Of a DNA stretch of 64,000 nucleotides, positions 41,798 through 51,642 are shown piece by piece (within the stretch, counting starts at the first letter, position 1; each line of letters opens with the position of its first letter). The stretch lies in contig NZ_CP041191.1 in the NCBI RefSeq assembly GCF_006517275.1, forward strand, positions 5,699,001-5,763,000, read 5' to 3'. Both the position numbers and the translations under genes were made by a program. Under the pieces are notes generated by a model that saw only the letters and a list, made by a program, of their open reading frames with translations, had not been told where the DNA came from and searched no databases. This stretch comes from Labrenzia sp. PHM005. Its GTDB lineage: Bacteria > Pseudomonadota > Alphaproteobacteria > Rhizobiales > Stappiaceae.

Positions 41798-43021
41798 ATG
41801 TCTGGCCTTAAGTCCCGCGAAGTAAAGCGGTTTTCTTCTCGTCAAATGCGAAGATCTCAAAGCACGCGTAAGCGTGCCCGTGTGTTATCCCGAGCATTGC
41901 TTGCAAGCCCGTTTGTGTTTTTCGGTCTCCAAGGATCGGTCGGTGAACAGGACATTTTTGCCCTGATCAACGCCAAACACAATGAAACGCCGCGCTGGAT
42001 GATGGCTCTGGAACCTGCGCGCTATACATCGCGGATCGCAGCGAAAATGGATCTGGCCACACCGCCTGTGCCCGACCACACAACGGCTCCCTTGTTGACG
42101 TTGACGTCCGCCGACAAGGACTTCGATGCCAAACCCATTCTTGGGTTGGAAGATATTGCCCGCAGCGTCCGCCCCGACACTGTTCCAGAAGGCATCAAAA
42201 CGAACACCTCTGCAAAAGGCGATCGCAAAATCACAATGGCGCCTGACCGGCATATGGTCGACCGGGCAGCTGGCAATCTCTACACCATGTCCAATCTGGT
42301 CTTGACCGAAAAGAAACACGAAGACCTGCCGCGCGTTGCCTTCGTGAAGCCTGAGCCGGTGAACGACAAGTCTGGTGCTGACGGCACCTCGCCTGGCGCC
42401 CCGATCGACCTGCAAGCCTTGATGGCAAGAAACGCGGCCGCCGCGAGCTTTTCACTGGTGTCCGCCTATGCCCCAGACTCTGTGAAAGAAACCAAAGACC
42501 CATTTGATGCGCTGTTCGGCGCAGCAAAGTACGAACAAGACCCGCCGCCGGCAGAGGATCCGGACAATCCGCATTGGTGGGCGCAAAAACCGCTGCCGCT
42601 GTCTGTTGGTACCCGCAAGGAGCAGAAATGCCTTGCAGAAGCCATCTACTTCGAGGCTCGTGGTGAAGAGGAAGAAGGCCAGGTCGCAGTCGCCCAGGTT
42701 GTTCTGAACCGGGTAAAAAACCCGTCCTATCCGAACTCTATCTGCGGTGTGGTTTATCAGAACAAACACAAGCGCAACCGCTGCCAGTTCTCCTTTGCCT
42801 GCGATGGCATTCGCGACCGGATCGCCAGCCCGGGCGCCTGGAAAACCGCTCAGCGCCTGTCCAAAGAAGTGCTCGACGGCAAGCGCTATTTGAAGATGGT
42901 TGACGCTTCGACCCACTACCATGCGGACTACGTCAACCCGCGGTGGGCAAAGTCCATGGCCAAACGCGGCAAGATCGGCCTGCACATTTTCTATAAGACC
43001 TATGCCGGCGGCTGGAACTGA
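41798..43021 (+). CDS. Cell wall hydrolase (SleB / Hydrolase_2 family)
   Basis: The product is 407 residues from ATG 41798; a TTG at 41777 is also in frame. A basic N-terminus and a hydrophobic stretch (about 30-48) suggest a signal or anchor. A low-complexity region runs to about 270. The C-terminal catalytic domain (about 285-400) carries the SleB signature: CLAEAIYFEARGEEEEGQVA, VVLNRVKNPSYPNSICGVVY and THYHADYVNPRW, including the catalytic Glu. It probably degrades peptidoglycan in the periplasm. The catalytic domain follows a low-complexity linker. Confidence 0.88.
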   Translation: MSGLKSREVKRFSSRQMRRSQSTRKRARVLSRALLASPFVFFGLQGSVGEQDIFALINAKHNETPRWMMALEPARYTSRIAAKMDLATPPVPDHTTAPLLTLTSADKDFDAKPILGLEDIARSVRPDTVPEGIKTNTSAKGDRKITMAPDRHMVDRAAGNLYTMSNLVLTEKKHEDLPRVAFVKPEPVNDKSGADGTSPGAPIDLQALMARNAAAASFSLVSAYAPDSVKETKDPFDALFGAAKYEQDPPPAEDPDNPHWWAQKPLPLSVGTRKEQKCLAEAIYFEARGEEEEGQVAVAQVVLNRVKNPSYPNSICGVVYQNKHKRNRCQFSFACDGIRDRIASPGAWKTAQRLSKEVLDGKRYLKMVDASTHYHADYVNPRWAKSMAKRGKIGLHIFYKTYAGGWN

Positions 43022-43267
43022 TCCAGCCGTACTGAGCATCTATCCCTGCCTGTTGCTTTTCCGCTGGCGGCTGCCTCAGCCAAATTCAAGCTAATGGAAA
43101 TGCACAAAACCTGTGGACGGCAGAGCTGAAGATAATTTCCGGCTAAGTAGAGAAACTGCTGCGAATCTGTGTTCGCACATGAAGGTTGGAACATCTTTCG
43201 AAAACACCTTCATTAAATATGCGATGACTGATAAAATTGACAGTACTGTTCCTTTCGGAGATCAATC

Positions 43268-43783
43268 GTGTACCCACTCAGCCCGGTCCGAGCCGCCTCA
43301 GACGATCCCCTTATTCCAGGTATTCTGGAACTGGTGCAGCGCTCCTTTGCCTATATGGAACCGCGGATAAACCCACCCTCATCCATGTTCCGGCTGACCG
43401 CCGCCTCAATTCAGGAACAATGTTTATCGGGTGAAGTCTGGACCATCGGAAAACAACCAGATGCCTGTATTTTTCTAAGCGATAAGGAAGACTGCCTTTA
43501 CATCGGCAAGCTGGCGGTTAGCGAAAACATGCGCGGACAGGGATATGCGAAAAAACTGATCGAGCTTGCTGCTGACCGCGCCCGTTGCAAAGGGCTGCCG
43601 GCCTTGGAACTCAACACACGGATTGAGCTGGTTGAAAACCATCAAGCGTTTCAAAGGTTAGGTTTTGCCAAGGTTGCCGAGGGCCGGCACGATGGGTTTT
43701 CTGAGCCGACTTACATAGTGATGCGGAAGTATCTTGAGAATTTGCGGTCCAATCAAAACCCGCCAGCCGTCCAGCAAAGCTAA
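43268..43783 (+). CDS. GNAT family N-acetyltransferase
   Basis: This 171-residue acyltransferase has the acetyl-CoA loop in KLAVSENMRGQGYAKKLIELA, with R-x-x-G-x-A (RGQGYA). NTRIELVENHQAFQRLGFAK is the C-terminal part of the fold. The substrate is unknown. The GTG start at 43268 is preceded by CGGAG. A 246-base noncoding region lies upstream, and the gene ends 3 bases before the stop of the convergent regulator. Confidence 0.87.
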   Translation: MYPLSPVRAASDDPLIPGILELVQRSFAYMEPRINPPSSMFRLTAASIQEQCLSGEVWTIGKQPDACIFLSDKEDCLYIGKLAVSENMRGQGYAKKLIELAADRARCKGLPALELNTRIELVENHQAFQRLGFAKVAEGRHDGFSEPTYIVMRKYLENLRSNQNPPAVQQS

Positions 43784-43786
43784 GGA

Positions 43787-44842
43787 TCATCCTTTCCGGC
43801 TGCGGATCCGGCCCGTGGCCTGCCGGTCTTCAATCGGGCTCTTGCCATGCAGGGCCCGGTAGCGCTTTGCGAAATGGGATGCATTTGCGAAACCGCATGC
43901 GACCGCAATCTCAACCATCGGCATCGTTGTCCGGCACACCAGCCGCTGGGCGATATCCAGGCGGAGTTTGCTGTAGTAGCTTAAGGGCGCACATCCGAGA
44001 TACTGCTGGAAATCCCTTTGAAGCTGACGCGGGCTGACATTCAATTTGTCCGCCAGTTGTTGTTGAGACAGGGTTTCTCCGACATTTTCCGTCATCAACT
44101 CGATGCAGCGGCGCAGGCGGCGCGGGATCAAGTTCAGTTCGTCCCGCATGAGCGTATTTTGCCGCTCGCTGCCGGATCTCATGTCCTGGTGGAGTGCAAT
44201 ACTGGCAACGTCACTGGCAATCGCCCCGCCGTGCAGTTCCGCGATGTAACCGATCATCAGATCCAAAGCCGTAGTGCCACCAGCGCAGGTCAAGAACCGG
44301 CCATCCGCCTGGATCAAGCTGTCCACCAGTCCGGCATCCGGAAACCGCTCCTTGAAGAGATCGGCATATTCCCAATGGATCGTGCATTGCCGCCCATTAA
44401 GGAGCCCAAGGCCGGCCAGCACATAGGCACCGGTGCAGATACCAGCGATCCGGGTTTGCCGATGCGCGAATTGGCGGATCATATTTTTGTGGGACGGCTC
44501 CAGGATATTTTGTTCAACATCGTCACTGCTGCAGACCGCCAGCAAATCGACATCCGTAACATCTCTCAAGGCACAATCCGCCCGAACCACGCCGCCGGAG
44601 CTGGCTAGTGCATCACGGCCATCGATGGTGCAGCAGATGTAGTTGAACGCTTTGCGTTTCATGATCTTGTTGGCAATCCGCAAAGGCTCAATTGCGGAGG
44701 AGAAAGACAACAGCGAAAAATTGTCGAGCAACAAAAAGCAGATTTCAGTGGCGGCCGACTGCGCGCCTTCTTTTATGGCGCTATGGCCAGGAACTGGTGA
44801 CTGGGCCAAATCGTCAGGACCATCAATGGGATATTGAGGCAT
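43787..44842 (-). CDS. GlxA family transcriptional regulator (DJ-1/PfpI + AraC HTH)
   Basis: The product is 351 residues. The N-terminal domain (about 25-210) is a DJ-1/PfpI-like amidotransferase fold, with GICTGAYVLAGLGLL carrying the nucleophile-position Cys. The C-terminal AraC/XylS domain (about 245-340) has LSQQQLADKLNVSPRQLQRDF and VAIAVACGFANASHFAKRYR-type helix-turn-helices. This architecture is shared by GbdR, CdhR and ArgR-like regulators, often of glycine betaine, carnitine or arginine use; the effector here is unknown. It converges on the GNAT gene. Confidence 0.9.
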   Translation of the reverse strand: MPQYPIDGPDDLAQSPVPGHSAIKEGAQSAATEICFLLLDNFSLLSFSSAIEPLRIANKIMKRKAFNYICCTIDGRDALASSGGVVRADCALRDVTDVDLLAVCSSDDVEQNILEPSHKNMIRQFAHRQTRIAGICTGAYVLAGLGLLNGRQCTIHWEYADLFKERFPDAGLVDSLIQADGRFLTCAGGTTALDLMIGYIAELHGGAIASDVASIALHQDMRSGSERQNTLMRDELNLIPRRLRRCIELMTENVGETLSQQQLADKLNVSPRQLQRDFQQYLGCAPLSYYSKLRLDIAQRLVCRTTMPMVEIAVACGFANASHFAKRYRALHGKSPIEDRQATGRIRSRKG

Positions 44843-44884
44843 TTGGCCCCCGAATGCTTTTAAAACTGACGAATTGACCTCAAA

Positions 44885-45391
44885 CTATCTTTCGTTCGTT
44901 TCGAGCACATTCGTAACGATATAAGTCGCCAGCAAGACCAGGTGGAAGCCAAACAGAGCGGCAACCTGAAGCGGGCTCGTCTTTGAGAACTCCAATAGCT
45001 CACCCAGAACATGGATCGACGAAATGATGATGATCGTCGACACGATCCGGTGCTTCATGCGGCGGTAGGCCTTCTGTCCCCGTTGCACATAGTCTTCACC
45101 GTGGGCCGACGCCTTGATCCGGAAGGTATTGTAGGTGTTTGTCGCCACCATGATCACGAGGTTCGCGATAAACACCATATCCAGCATGTTGAGGATCAAA
45201 AGAATGGTCTTCTTCCGATCCATGAATTCATACGTCGCAATCGCTTCATATATGTCGACAAAGAAGGTGATCAGAAACAGCACCATTCCAATCGCCAAAC
45301 CGACCAACAGGGGGATCTGTGCCGCTCGTGTGAGACGGGTGACCACATCCATGGTTTTATCGGTGTCAGTGCTGTTCTGGGTCTCACTCAT
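44885..45391 (-). CDS. YqhA/TIGR00645 (UPF0114) family membrane protein
   Basis: This 168-residue integral membrane protein has about four hydrophobic segments. The UPF0114 features are seen: LVGLAIGMVLFLITFFVDIYE, LLILNMLDMVFIANLVIMVA and a conserved MKHRIVSTIIIISSIHVLGELL. The function of the family is unknown. It follows the GlxA-type regulator on the same strand with a 42-base gap (regulator start 44842). Confidence 0.87.
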   Translation of the reverse strand: MSETQNSTDTDKTMDVVTRLTRAAQIPLLVGLAIGMVLFLITFFVDIYEAIATYEFMDRKKTILLILNMLDMVFIANLVIMVATNTYNTFRIKASAHGEDYVQRGQKAYRRMKHRIVSTIIIISSIHVLGELLEFSKTSPLQVAALFGFHLVLLATYIVTNVLETNER

Positions 45392-45601
45392 GACCTGATT
45401 TCCAATTCCTAACTGCCAGAACCCTAATCATGACGGGCGCTCCGTTCAATCTGAAAAGTAGCGCGCTTTTGCCCTGGCAACCCGATTTCATTTGAATTTC
45501 CAAAGACCTTGGAATCAGTCATAACCCCATGGGCTCTCAATGCCCGCGTGTAAGGTGCGACCCACTCCGGGGCACCTGAAAGACCAAACAAAGGATCACA
45601 C

Positions 45602-46195
45602 ATGACCAAACGGTTTACCCTTGCCGCGGCGTTCACCGCGCTCACTGCCTCGCCCGCTTTTGCGCATCTTGACCCTGCGGCCCATGGCTCCTTTGCAGCC
45701 GGTTTCACCCATCCGATTTTTGGCTTGGACCATGTTCTTGCAATGATTGCTGTCGGCCTGTGGGCTGCCCTGATTGGCGGACGCAGTGTCTGGCTTTTGC
45801 CCAGCACATTTGTCGGTGCAATGTTGATTGGCTTTGCCGTGTCCATGGCTGGCCTGCCCTTGCCCTATGTCGAACCGACCATTCTTGCCTCTGTCGTGGT
45901 TCTTGGCCTTGTCGTGGCGCTGGCGTTGCGCTTGCCTACCTGGCTCAGTGTCGTCCTGATCACCTTGTTCGGAACCTGCCATGGTCACGCCCATGGCGGT
46001 GAAATGGGCAGTGCGGGGCTGTTTGGCTATGCGGCCGGTTTTGTCCTTGCCACAGCTATTTTGCACGCAGCCGGCGTTCTGATTGGTTACGGCGCGCATG
46101 TTGCGGCCGGCCGCCAAACTTCGGCATCCCGCACAATTATTCGTGCCTTGGGCGCGGTAACAGCTGCGGGCGGCGTTCTACTCGCCGTTAGCTGA
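45602..46195 (+). CDS. HupE/UreJ family metal permease-like protein
   Basis: This 197-residue membrane protein starts with a cleavable signal peptide (about 1-21, ending SPAFAHLD). The family's metal-binding signature is HPIFGLDHVLAMIAVG, and GTCHGHAHGGEMG forms a second His-rich motif in a later segment. Six or seven hydrophobic segments are visible. HupE/UreJ proteins transport nickel or cobalt. No hydrogenase or urease gene is nearby, and no B12-type riboswitch could be recognised in the 210-base leader. The 3' end overlaps the convergent nadC by 8 bases. Confidence 0.9.
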   Translation: MTKRFTLAAAFTALTASPAFAHLDPAAHGSFAAGFTHPIFGLDHVLAMIAVGLWAALIGGRSVWLLPSTFVGAMLIGFAVSMAGLPLPYVEPTILASVVVLGLVVALALRLPTWLSVVLITLFGTCHGHAHGGEMGSAGLFGYAAGFVLATAILHAAGVLIGYGAHVAAGRQTSASRTIIRALGAVTAAGGVLLAVS

Positions 46196-47048
46196 TTTCG
46201 ATATCAAGACCAAGATCGAGAACCGGGGCCGAATGGGTGATCCAGCCTGATGAAATCAGGTCCACCCCGGCCTCGGCCACGGCTTTCACCGTATCCAGCT
46301 CGATCCCGCCAGAGGCCTCCAACAGTGCCTTGCCACCGGCAATCGCAACGGCGTCGCTCAACATGTCCGGCGCCATATTGTCCAGCATCACAACATCCGG
46401 AGTAGCGCCCAAAGCCTGTTTGAGCTGATCGAGCGTATCGACCTCGACCTCGATCTTGACCAGGTGCCCCGCATAGGTCTTTGCGGCTTCCACAGCTTCA
46501 ACAACACCGCCGGCAACAGCGATATGGTTGTCCTTGATCAGGATCGCGTCATCCAGGCCAAAACGGTGATTGGAGCCGCCGCCGCATTTGACGGCGTATT
46601 TTTCAAACGCCCGCAGGCCTGGTGTCGTCTTGCGGGTACAAACAATAGACGCTTTTGTGTGGGCGATCTGATCGGCAAACTGGGCTGTTGCACTGGCAAT
46701 TCCGGACAAATGCCCCAGGAAATTCAGCGCGACACGTTCTGCCGACAAAAGAGCCCTGGCGGGACCTTCGATCCGGGCAACAACGTCGCCGGGTTCTAAA
46801 CGGTCACCGTCCTGTTTGACGACCTCAACCGAGAGGTCTCCATCCGTTTGGCGGAATGCGCTTTCAGCAAGAGCTATGCCTGCCAGAACACCGGGTCTGC
46901 GTGCGGCTATGACCGCCTTCGCGGTTCCTGTTGCCGGAATGGTTGCCTGGCTGGTGATGTCCCCTGCCCGGCCCCAATCTTCCAAGAGCGCAGCTTTGAC
47001 AGCGTCATCCACCATCAGACGCGGCAGGACAGGCAAATTGTTTGGCAT
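46188..47048 (-). CDS. nadC: Quinolinate phosphoribosyltransferase (nicotinate-nucleotide pyrophosphorylase)
   Basis: This 286-residue enzyme converts quinolinate and PRPP to nicotinate mononucleotide and CO2. Family motifs include ARRPGVLAGIALAESAF, VCTRKTTPGLRAFEKYAVKC and the KIEVEVDTLDQLKQAL strand with conserved acidic residues; SGGIELDTVKAVAEAGVD is near the C-terminus. It is 14 bases downstream of nadB on the same strand, so nadA-nadB-nadC is one operon in that order. GGAG-type ribosome-binding sequence is not strong, suggesting coupling to nadB. Confidence 0.95.
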   Translation of the reverse strand: MPNNLPVLPRLMVDDAVKAALLEDWGRAGDITSQATIPATGTAKAVIAARRPGVLAGIALAESAFRQTDGDLSVEVVKQDGDRLEPGDVVARIEGPARALLSAERVALNFLGHLSGIASATAQFADQIAHTKASIVCTRKTTPGLRAFEKYAVKCGGGSNHRFGLDDAILIKDNHIAVAGGVVEAVEAAKTYAGHLVKIEVEVDTLDQLKQALGATPDVVMLDNMAPDMLSDAVAIAGGKALLEASGGIELDTVKAVAEAGVDLISSGWITHSAPVLDLGLDIEIS

Positions 47049-47062
47049 TCAAACGCTCCTGT

Positions 47063-48667
47063 TCAAGCGGCCGTTTCGAGGGTGTCGGCCACAAGTGCGT
47101 TGACTTCTTTCAAAGTCGTGTAGGACCGTTTGGCCATCGCCGTATTTTCGTCCGGATAATCTGTGCGGAAATGACCGCCCCGGCTTTCTTCGCGTTTCAA
47201 GGCCGCGGCGGCGATGAGCTTACCGGTCACCATCATGTTCTGGATGGATTGGCGGATGCAAACCTGCTCAGCCTTCTGGATGTCGGCCAGCGCTTTGGCG
47301 AGACCCTCCCGGTTGCGCAGGACACCAACGTTTTCAGACAAAGTCTTGCGCAGAACCGTGATCGCCTCACGTTCTTCGATGTTGCGCTGGCTCGGAAGGC
47401 CAGGTGCTGCGTCCATCTCATCCCAGAAGGCGCTGCGCGGCGTCGGCATCAGGCCCTGAATGTCTTCTGCAATACGGGCTGCAAAGACAACGGCTTCAAG
47501 AAGGGAATTGGAAGCGAGCCGGTTGGCACCATGGGCGCCAGTGCTGGCGACTTCGCCGGCCGCCCAAAGATTGTCGAGCGATGTCCGCCCGTTGGCATCC
47601 GTCAAAACACCGCCCATGTGATAATGCTCGGCAGGCGCAACCGGCAGCAGATCCTTGACCGGGTTCAGGCCGGCGCTTTGAGCCGCGGCAAACACGGTCG
47701 GGAAATCATCCTTAAAGCGCGCGCCGATCGTCTCCCGGCAATCCAGGTACGCTCCCCGGCCTTCGGCAAGTTCGTTGTGAATGGCCCGGGCAACAACATC
47801 GCGCGGCGCCAGTTCCAGATCGGCATGCTGCCCGTCCATGAACCGTTCTCCGGCCTTGTTGACCAGGATCGCGCCTTCACCGCGCAGGGCTTCTGTGGCC
47901 AGCGGCGCTGGATCCGAGCCGACATCAAGCGCTGTCGGGTGGAACTGGACAAACTCGGCATCCGCGATCACAGCACCGGCCCTTGCAGCCATCGCCAATC
48001 CATGGCCATTTGCTTCGGGCGGATTGGTGGTCATGCCGTAGAGATGACCGATGCCACCGGAGGCCAGAACAACAGCCTTTGCCGGAAACGCCATCCGCTC
48101 CAGACCGCCGCGGCGGCGTGCCAGAACACCCGTCACATAACGGCCTTCACCGATAAAGCTCTCGCCGATATAGCCTTCCAGAACCCGGATCGACGGCGTG
48201 TTGCGCACAGCCGTAATCAAGGCGTCCATGATCGCCTTGCCGGCCATATCGCCGCGCACACGCACCACCCGGCTATGAGAGTGGGCCGCTTCCCGCGACA
48301 GCTGCAACCGGCCTTCCAGATCCTGGTCGAAGGGAACCCCATAGGACAACAGATCCCGGACCCGATCACTGCCTTCGCGTGTCATCTGGTCGACGATATT
48401 TTCCTCGCAGATTCCGCAACCGGCGGCCAGCGTATCGTCCCTGTGCTTTTCCTCTGAGTCATTTTCCGAAATCGCAGCCGCGATTCCGCCTTGCGCCCAA
48501 GCAGAGGATGCCCCCTGCCCAATCGGTGCATTGGAGATGATCGTGACCGGTCTCGGGCTTAGTTTCAGCGCGCAGAATAGGCCCGCCAAGCCACCACCCA
48601 GAATAACGACGTCATCGACATCCTTACCGGGATAGGCAGGTACAAAATCATCGATTGAGATGGCCAT
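47063..48667 (-). CDS. nadB: L-aspartate oxidase
   Basis: This 534-residue flavoenzyme oxidises L-aspartate to iminoaspartate, which NadA condenses to quinolinate. The FAD-binding Rossmann motif is [15 protein letters not shown] (about 21-35). The succinate-dehydrogenase-like fold includes [10 protein letters not shown] (substrate and FAD contact) and a [10 protein letters not shown] segment. The C-terminal helical region ends in [17 protein letters not shown]. It follows nadA after a 99-base spacer that contains a strong hairpin. Confidence 0.95.
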   Translation of the reverse strand: MAISIDDFVPAYPGKDVDDVVILGGGLAGLFCALKLSPRPVTIISNAPIGQGASSAWAQGGIAAAISENDSEEKHRDDTLAAGCGICEENIVDQMTREGSDRVRDLLSYGVPFDQDLEGRLQLSREAAHSHSRVVRVRGDMAGKAIMDALITAVRNTPSIRVLEGYIGESFIGEGRYVTGVLARRRGGLERMAFPAKAVVLASGGIGHLYGMTTNPPEANGHGLAMAARAGAVIADAEFVQFHPTALDVGSDPAPLATEALRGEGAILVNKAGERFMDGQHADLELAPRDVVARAIHNELAEGRGAYLDCRETIGARFKDDFPTVFAAAQSAGLNPVKDLLPVAPAEHYHMGGVLTDANGRTSLDNLWAAGEVASTGAHGANRLASNSLLEAVVFAARIAEDIQGLMPTPRSAFWDEMDAAPGLPSQRNIEEREAITVLRKTLSENVGVLRNREGLAKALADIQKAEQVCIRQSIQNMMVTGKLIAAAALKREESRGGHFRTDYPDENTAMAKRSYTTLKEVNALVADTLETAA

Positions 48668-48699
48668 GGAAACATCCTGGATGTGTCTGGGTCAGGCCC

Positions 48700-48731
48700 A
48701 GAAAAAGCTTCCGGGCCGAAGCCCGGAAGAT
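48700..48731 (-). terminator. Terminator-like hairpin between nadA and nadB
   Basis: CTTCCGGGC (48708-48716) pairs perfectly with GCCCGGAAG (48721-48729) across a four-base loop. On the minus strand it is followed by a CTTTTTC run. It lies after the nadA stop and before the nadB start, so some transcripts may end here. Confidence 0.65.
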
Positions 48732-48766
48732 GTCGTTTCATTTGTGGCTGACCTATACCCGGACGG

Positions 48767-49849
48767 TCAGATTTTCAAGTTGATCATGCGCTCGACAGCA
48801 ACGCGCGCTTTGTCGGCGATGACCGGATCGACCACAACCTCTTCCTTCATCTCCAGAAGGCTGTCGAGGATCTTGTCGAGCGTGATGCGCTTCATGTGCG
48901 GGCACAGGTTGCACGGCCGAATGAAATTCACCTCCGGTGTTTCGCTGGCGACATTATCCGCCATGGAACACTCGGTGATCATCATCACTTTTTCCGGCTG
49001 CTTGGTTTTCACCCAATCGATCATATGCGCCGTGGACCCGGCAAAGTCGGCTTCCGCCACAACTTCCGGCGGGCATTCCGGGTGGGCGATGATTTTTACG
49101 TCTGGCTCGATCTTGCGGTAGTCGCGCAGCTCTTGAGCGGTGAAGCGCTCGTGGACTTCACAGGCACCATCCCAGATCAAGACTTCCACATCGGTCTTGT
49201 TGCCAACGTTGGCCGCCAGATATTTGTCCGGGATCAGGAACACCTTGTCGGTGCCGAAGCTCTCCACCACCTGCAGCGCATTGGAGGAGGTGCAGCAGAT
49301 GTCGCACTCCGCCTTTACATCGGCCGAGGTGTTCACATAGGTGATGATCGGAATACCCGGGTTGCGTTCGCGCAAGCCACGCACGTCCGCACCGGTGATG
49401 GATTCTGCCAGCGAACAGCCAGCTTTCATGTCCGGGATCAACACGGTCTTTTCCGGGCTGAGGATCTTGGAGGTTTCCGCCATGAAGTGCACACCGCACT
49501 GAACGATCACCTCGGCGTCTGTCCGGGTCGCCTCAATCGCCAACTGCAAACTGTCGCCGACAATGTCGGAAACGCCGTGATAGATATCCGGCGTCATATA
49601 ATTGTGCGCCAGAATGACCGCGTTGCGCTCTTTCTTCAGCTGGTTGATCGCATGGATCGTCGGCGCTAGGGCAGGCCACTCGATCGCCGGGATGATGTGC
49701 TTGACCTTCTCGTAGATCGGCGCGGTCGCCTTAGCGACTTCAGGCGTGTAGCTGAGATCTGGCCGGGGCAACTTGCCATACCGCTCAAGGGCCGACAGGC
49801 CAGTCTGGATCGGTGCGCCAACCGGGGCAGATGTTTGGGCGATGGTCAT
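48767..49849 (-). CDS. nadA: Quinolinate synthase
   Basis: This 360-residue 4Fe-4S enzyme condenses iminoaspartate with dihydroxyacetone phosphate to quinolinate. The three cluster cysteines are found in [12 protein letters not shown], in [12 protein letters not shown] and in [12 protein letters not shown]. Substrate-binding residues include [15 protein letters not shown] (about 80-94) and the [10 protein letters not shown] segment. The length is normal. A 19-base palindrome lies 55-73 bases upstream of its ATG, the likely site of repression for the nadABC operon. It is first in the operon. Confidence 0.95.
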   Translation of the reverse strand: MTIAQTSAPVGAPIQTGLSALERYGKLPRPDLSYTPEVAKATAPIYEKVKHIIPAIEWPALAPTIHAINQLKKERNAVILAHNYMTPDIYHGVSDIVGDSLQLAIEATRTDAEVIVQCGVHFMAETSKILSPEKTVLIPDMKAGCSLAESITGADVRGLRERNPGIPIITYVNTSADVKAECDICCTSSNALQVVESFGTDKVFLIPDKYLAANVGNKTDVEVLIWDGACEVHERFTAQELRDYRKIEPDVKIIAHPECPPEVVAEADFAGSTAHMIDWVKTKQPEKVMMITECSMADNVASETPEVNFIRPCNLCPHMKRITLDKILDSLLEMKEEVVVDPVIADKARVAVERMINLKI

Positions 49850-49903
49850 GGCGACCTCCCTCTAAATCTTTGCAAACACCGGGTTTTCTTACCGGCACTC
49901 ACT

Positions 49904-49922
49904 TATACTCAACTTGAGCATA
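49904..49922. promoter_or_regulatory. Palindromic operator upstream of nadA (NadQ-type candidate)
   Basis: TATACTCAA-C-TTGAGCATA, a 19-base inverted repeat with one mismatch in nine pairs, lies 55-73 bases before the nadA start. It is the cleanest dyad upstream of a metabolic operon in the window. I associate TTGAG/CTCAA palindromes with NadQ regulons from memory, but that match could not be verified. Confidence 0.65.
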
Positions 49923-50265
49923 TTAAGGTCAAAAGAAAACGGGCTTGCGCCCATCTCTTTTGCTCGTTCGGAGTTTATATAGGGAGTTTTGCCGTCGAAA
50001 TCCATCACTTTCTGCCAAAATGCGACACTTCACCCCACAAGCGCCTGTGTTCTCACGCCGAATTCAGCAGAAAAACAAGCTGGCTAAAGACTGGTCGAAA
50101 CGTCTCACAGCAATTGTTCAAGCTCACGTTTTCAGGTGAGGACTAAGCTCGGAATTCGCCGCCTTCATGATCCATTCCTAAGATTGATGTATTGATCAAA
50201 ATAACACGTTTGGCTGATCGAATTTGGCGGACTACTCTATCGTAAATTCACGATACGAGGTTTTG
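49923..50265. other. Noncoding DNA between nadA operator and MFS gene
   Basis: About 340 bases of the divergent gap contain no recognisable gene. A small GGGC-TTGC-GCCC hairpin lies near 49941-49952. An ATTGATCAA dyad sits about 60 bases before the transporter start, and GAGG lies just upstream of its ATG. No riboswitch was recognised. Confidence 0.4.
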
Positions 50266-51504
50266 ATGTCGACAGCATCTTCTCAGGCCCGCACCGGCCC
50301 CAACATTCCTTTGGTAATTGCCTGCGGCTGCCTGATTGCGCTGATTTCCTTCGGGCCGCGCTCTGCGATGGGCCTGTTCTTCCAGCCGATGACGGAAGCC
50401 CGCGACTGGAGCCGGGAGATTTTCGCTCTCGCCATTGCGATCCAGAACCTCGTCTGGGGCATTGGCCAGCCGATCGCCGGCATGATGGCCGACCGCTTCG
50501 GAACCTGGAAGACGATGGCATTGGGCACAGCCCTTTATGTGGCCGGGCTGCTGATGATGGTCGACGCAGAGAGCGCTGTTGCGCTTCACGTTTCGGCTGG
50601 TCTTCTGATCGGATTGGGCATCGCCTTTTCATCATTTTCGCTGGTGTTGGCCTCATTCGGCCGTACGGTTTCTCCGGAACAGCGCTCACTCGCCTTCGGC
50701 ATCGGCACGGCGTCCGGATCCCTCGGCCAGTTCCTGTTTGCCCCGCTCGGCGGCGCATTGATCGCCGGGATCGGCTGGCAGCAAACCCTGATCGTCTTTG
50801 CCGGTCTGGCCGCGGTGATTCCGTTGTTGGCGATCGCCTTGAAGGGCAAAGCTGACCAGACCGCTTCTACCGCACAGCCTACCGCTGATCAGAGTTTGAC
50901 GGCTGCCATGGCGGAAGCCTTTGGCACCCGCGGTTTCATTTTGCTCACCATCGGCTTTTTTGTCTGCGGCTTCCATGTGGCCTTCATCACGGTGCATCTG
51001 CCGCCTTACATCGCCGATCTTGGACTTGATCCGGCCTGGGGCGCGACAGCCATCGCCTTGATCGGCCTGTGCAACATCGTCGGCTCGCTGGCGTCGGGAT
51101 ATATCGGCGGGCGCTACTCCAAACCGATCTTTCTGTCGCTGATTTATCTGGCGCGTGCGGTCGTTATTTTCGGTTTTATCATGCTGCCGGTGACCCCACT
51201 GACGGTGCTGATTTTCTCCGGGCTGATGGGCCTCTTGTGGCTGTCGACCGTCCCGCCGACCTCCGGCCTGGTTGCAGTCATGTTCGGCCCGCGTTACATG
51301 GCGACCCTCTTCGGTTTCGTTTTCTTGTCCCACCAGGTCGGCTCGTTCCTCGGCGTCTGGCTCGGTGGCAAGCTCTACGATGAAACCGGCTCTTATGACG
51401 CCATCTGGTGGATGGGCATCGCACTCGGCATCGCCGCCGCCATCATCCACTGGCCGATCCAGGAAAAGCCGGTTCCAAGGCTGGCCCAACAAGCTGCCGA
51501 GTGA
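50266..51504 (+). CDS. MFS transporter (single 12-TM)
   Basis: The 412-residue transporter starts at ATG 50266, five bases after GAGG (a TTG at 50224 is also in frame). About 12 hydrophobic segments are seen, with the loop ADRFGTWKTMALG (motif A-like) between segments 2 and 3. SLGQFLFAPLGGALI and GLMGLLWLSTVPPTSGL are typical of the YybF/OFA-like or monocarboxylate-transporter-like branches. The substrate is unknown. It is divergent from nadA, but nothing in its sequence links it to NAD precursors. Confidence 0.87.
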   Translation: MSTASSQARTGPNIPLVIACGCLIALISFGPRSAMGLFFQPMTEARDWSREIFALAIAIQNLVWGIGQPIAGMMADRFGTWKTMALGTALYVAGLLMMVDAESAVALHVSAGLLIGLGIAFSSFSLVLASFGRTVSPEQRSLAFGIGTASGSLGQFLFAPLGGALIAGIGWQQTLIVFAGLAAVIPLLAIALKGKADQTASTAQPTADQSLTAAMAEAFGTRGFILLTIGFFVCGFHVAFITVHLPPYIADLGLDPAWGATAIALIGLCNIVGSLASGYIGGRYSKPIFLSLIYLARAVVIFGFIMLPVTPLTVLIFSGLMGLLWLSTVPPTSGLVAVMFGPRYMATLFGFVFLSHQVGSFLGVWLGGKLYDETGSYDAIWWMGIALGIAAAIIHWPIQEKPVPRLAQQAAE

Positions 51505-51642
51505 TGTAAAATCCCTGGCGCCGTGGATTGACATAGGTTCTCGTTCTTTTGCATAGTCCGCCGCAAGGGGTAGCTGCGATGTCCCCGTGAGGCGTCAGCT
51601 CAAAGTTCGCGTTCATTCAATCCATGACTCTATGGAGAACGC

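Noticed and set aside
45392..45601. Cobalamin riboswitch before hupE-like gene
   Set aside because: The B12-box and related conserved blocks could not be found in the 210-base leader.
47042..48457. Long open frame (471 codons) on the plus strand opposite nadB
   Set aside because: It lies antisense to a clear L-aspartate oxidase with all motifs; the product has no domain and a composition typical of a shadow frame.
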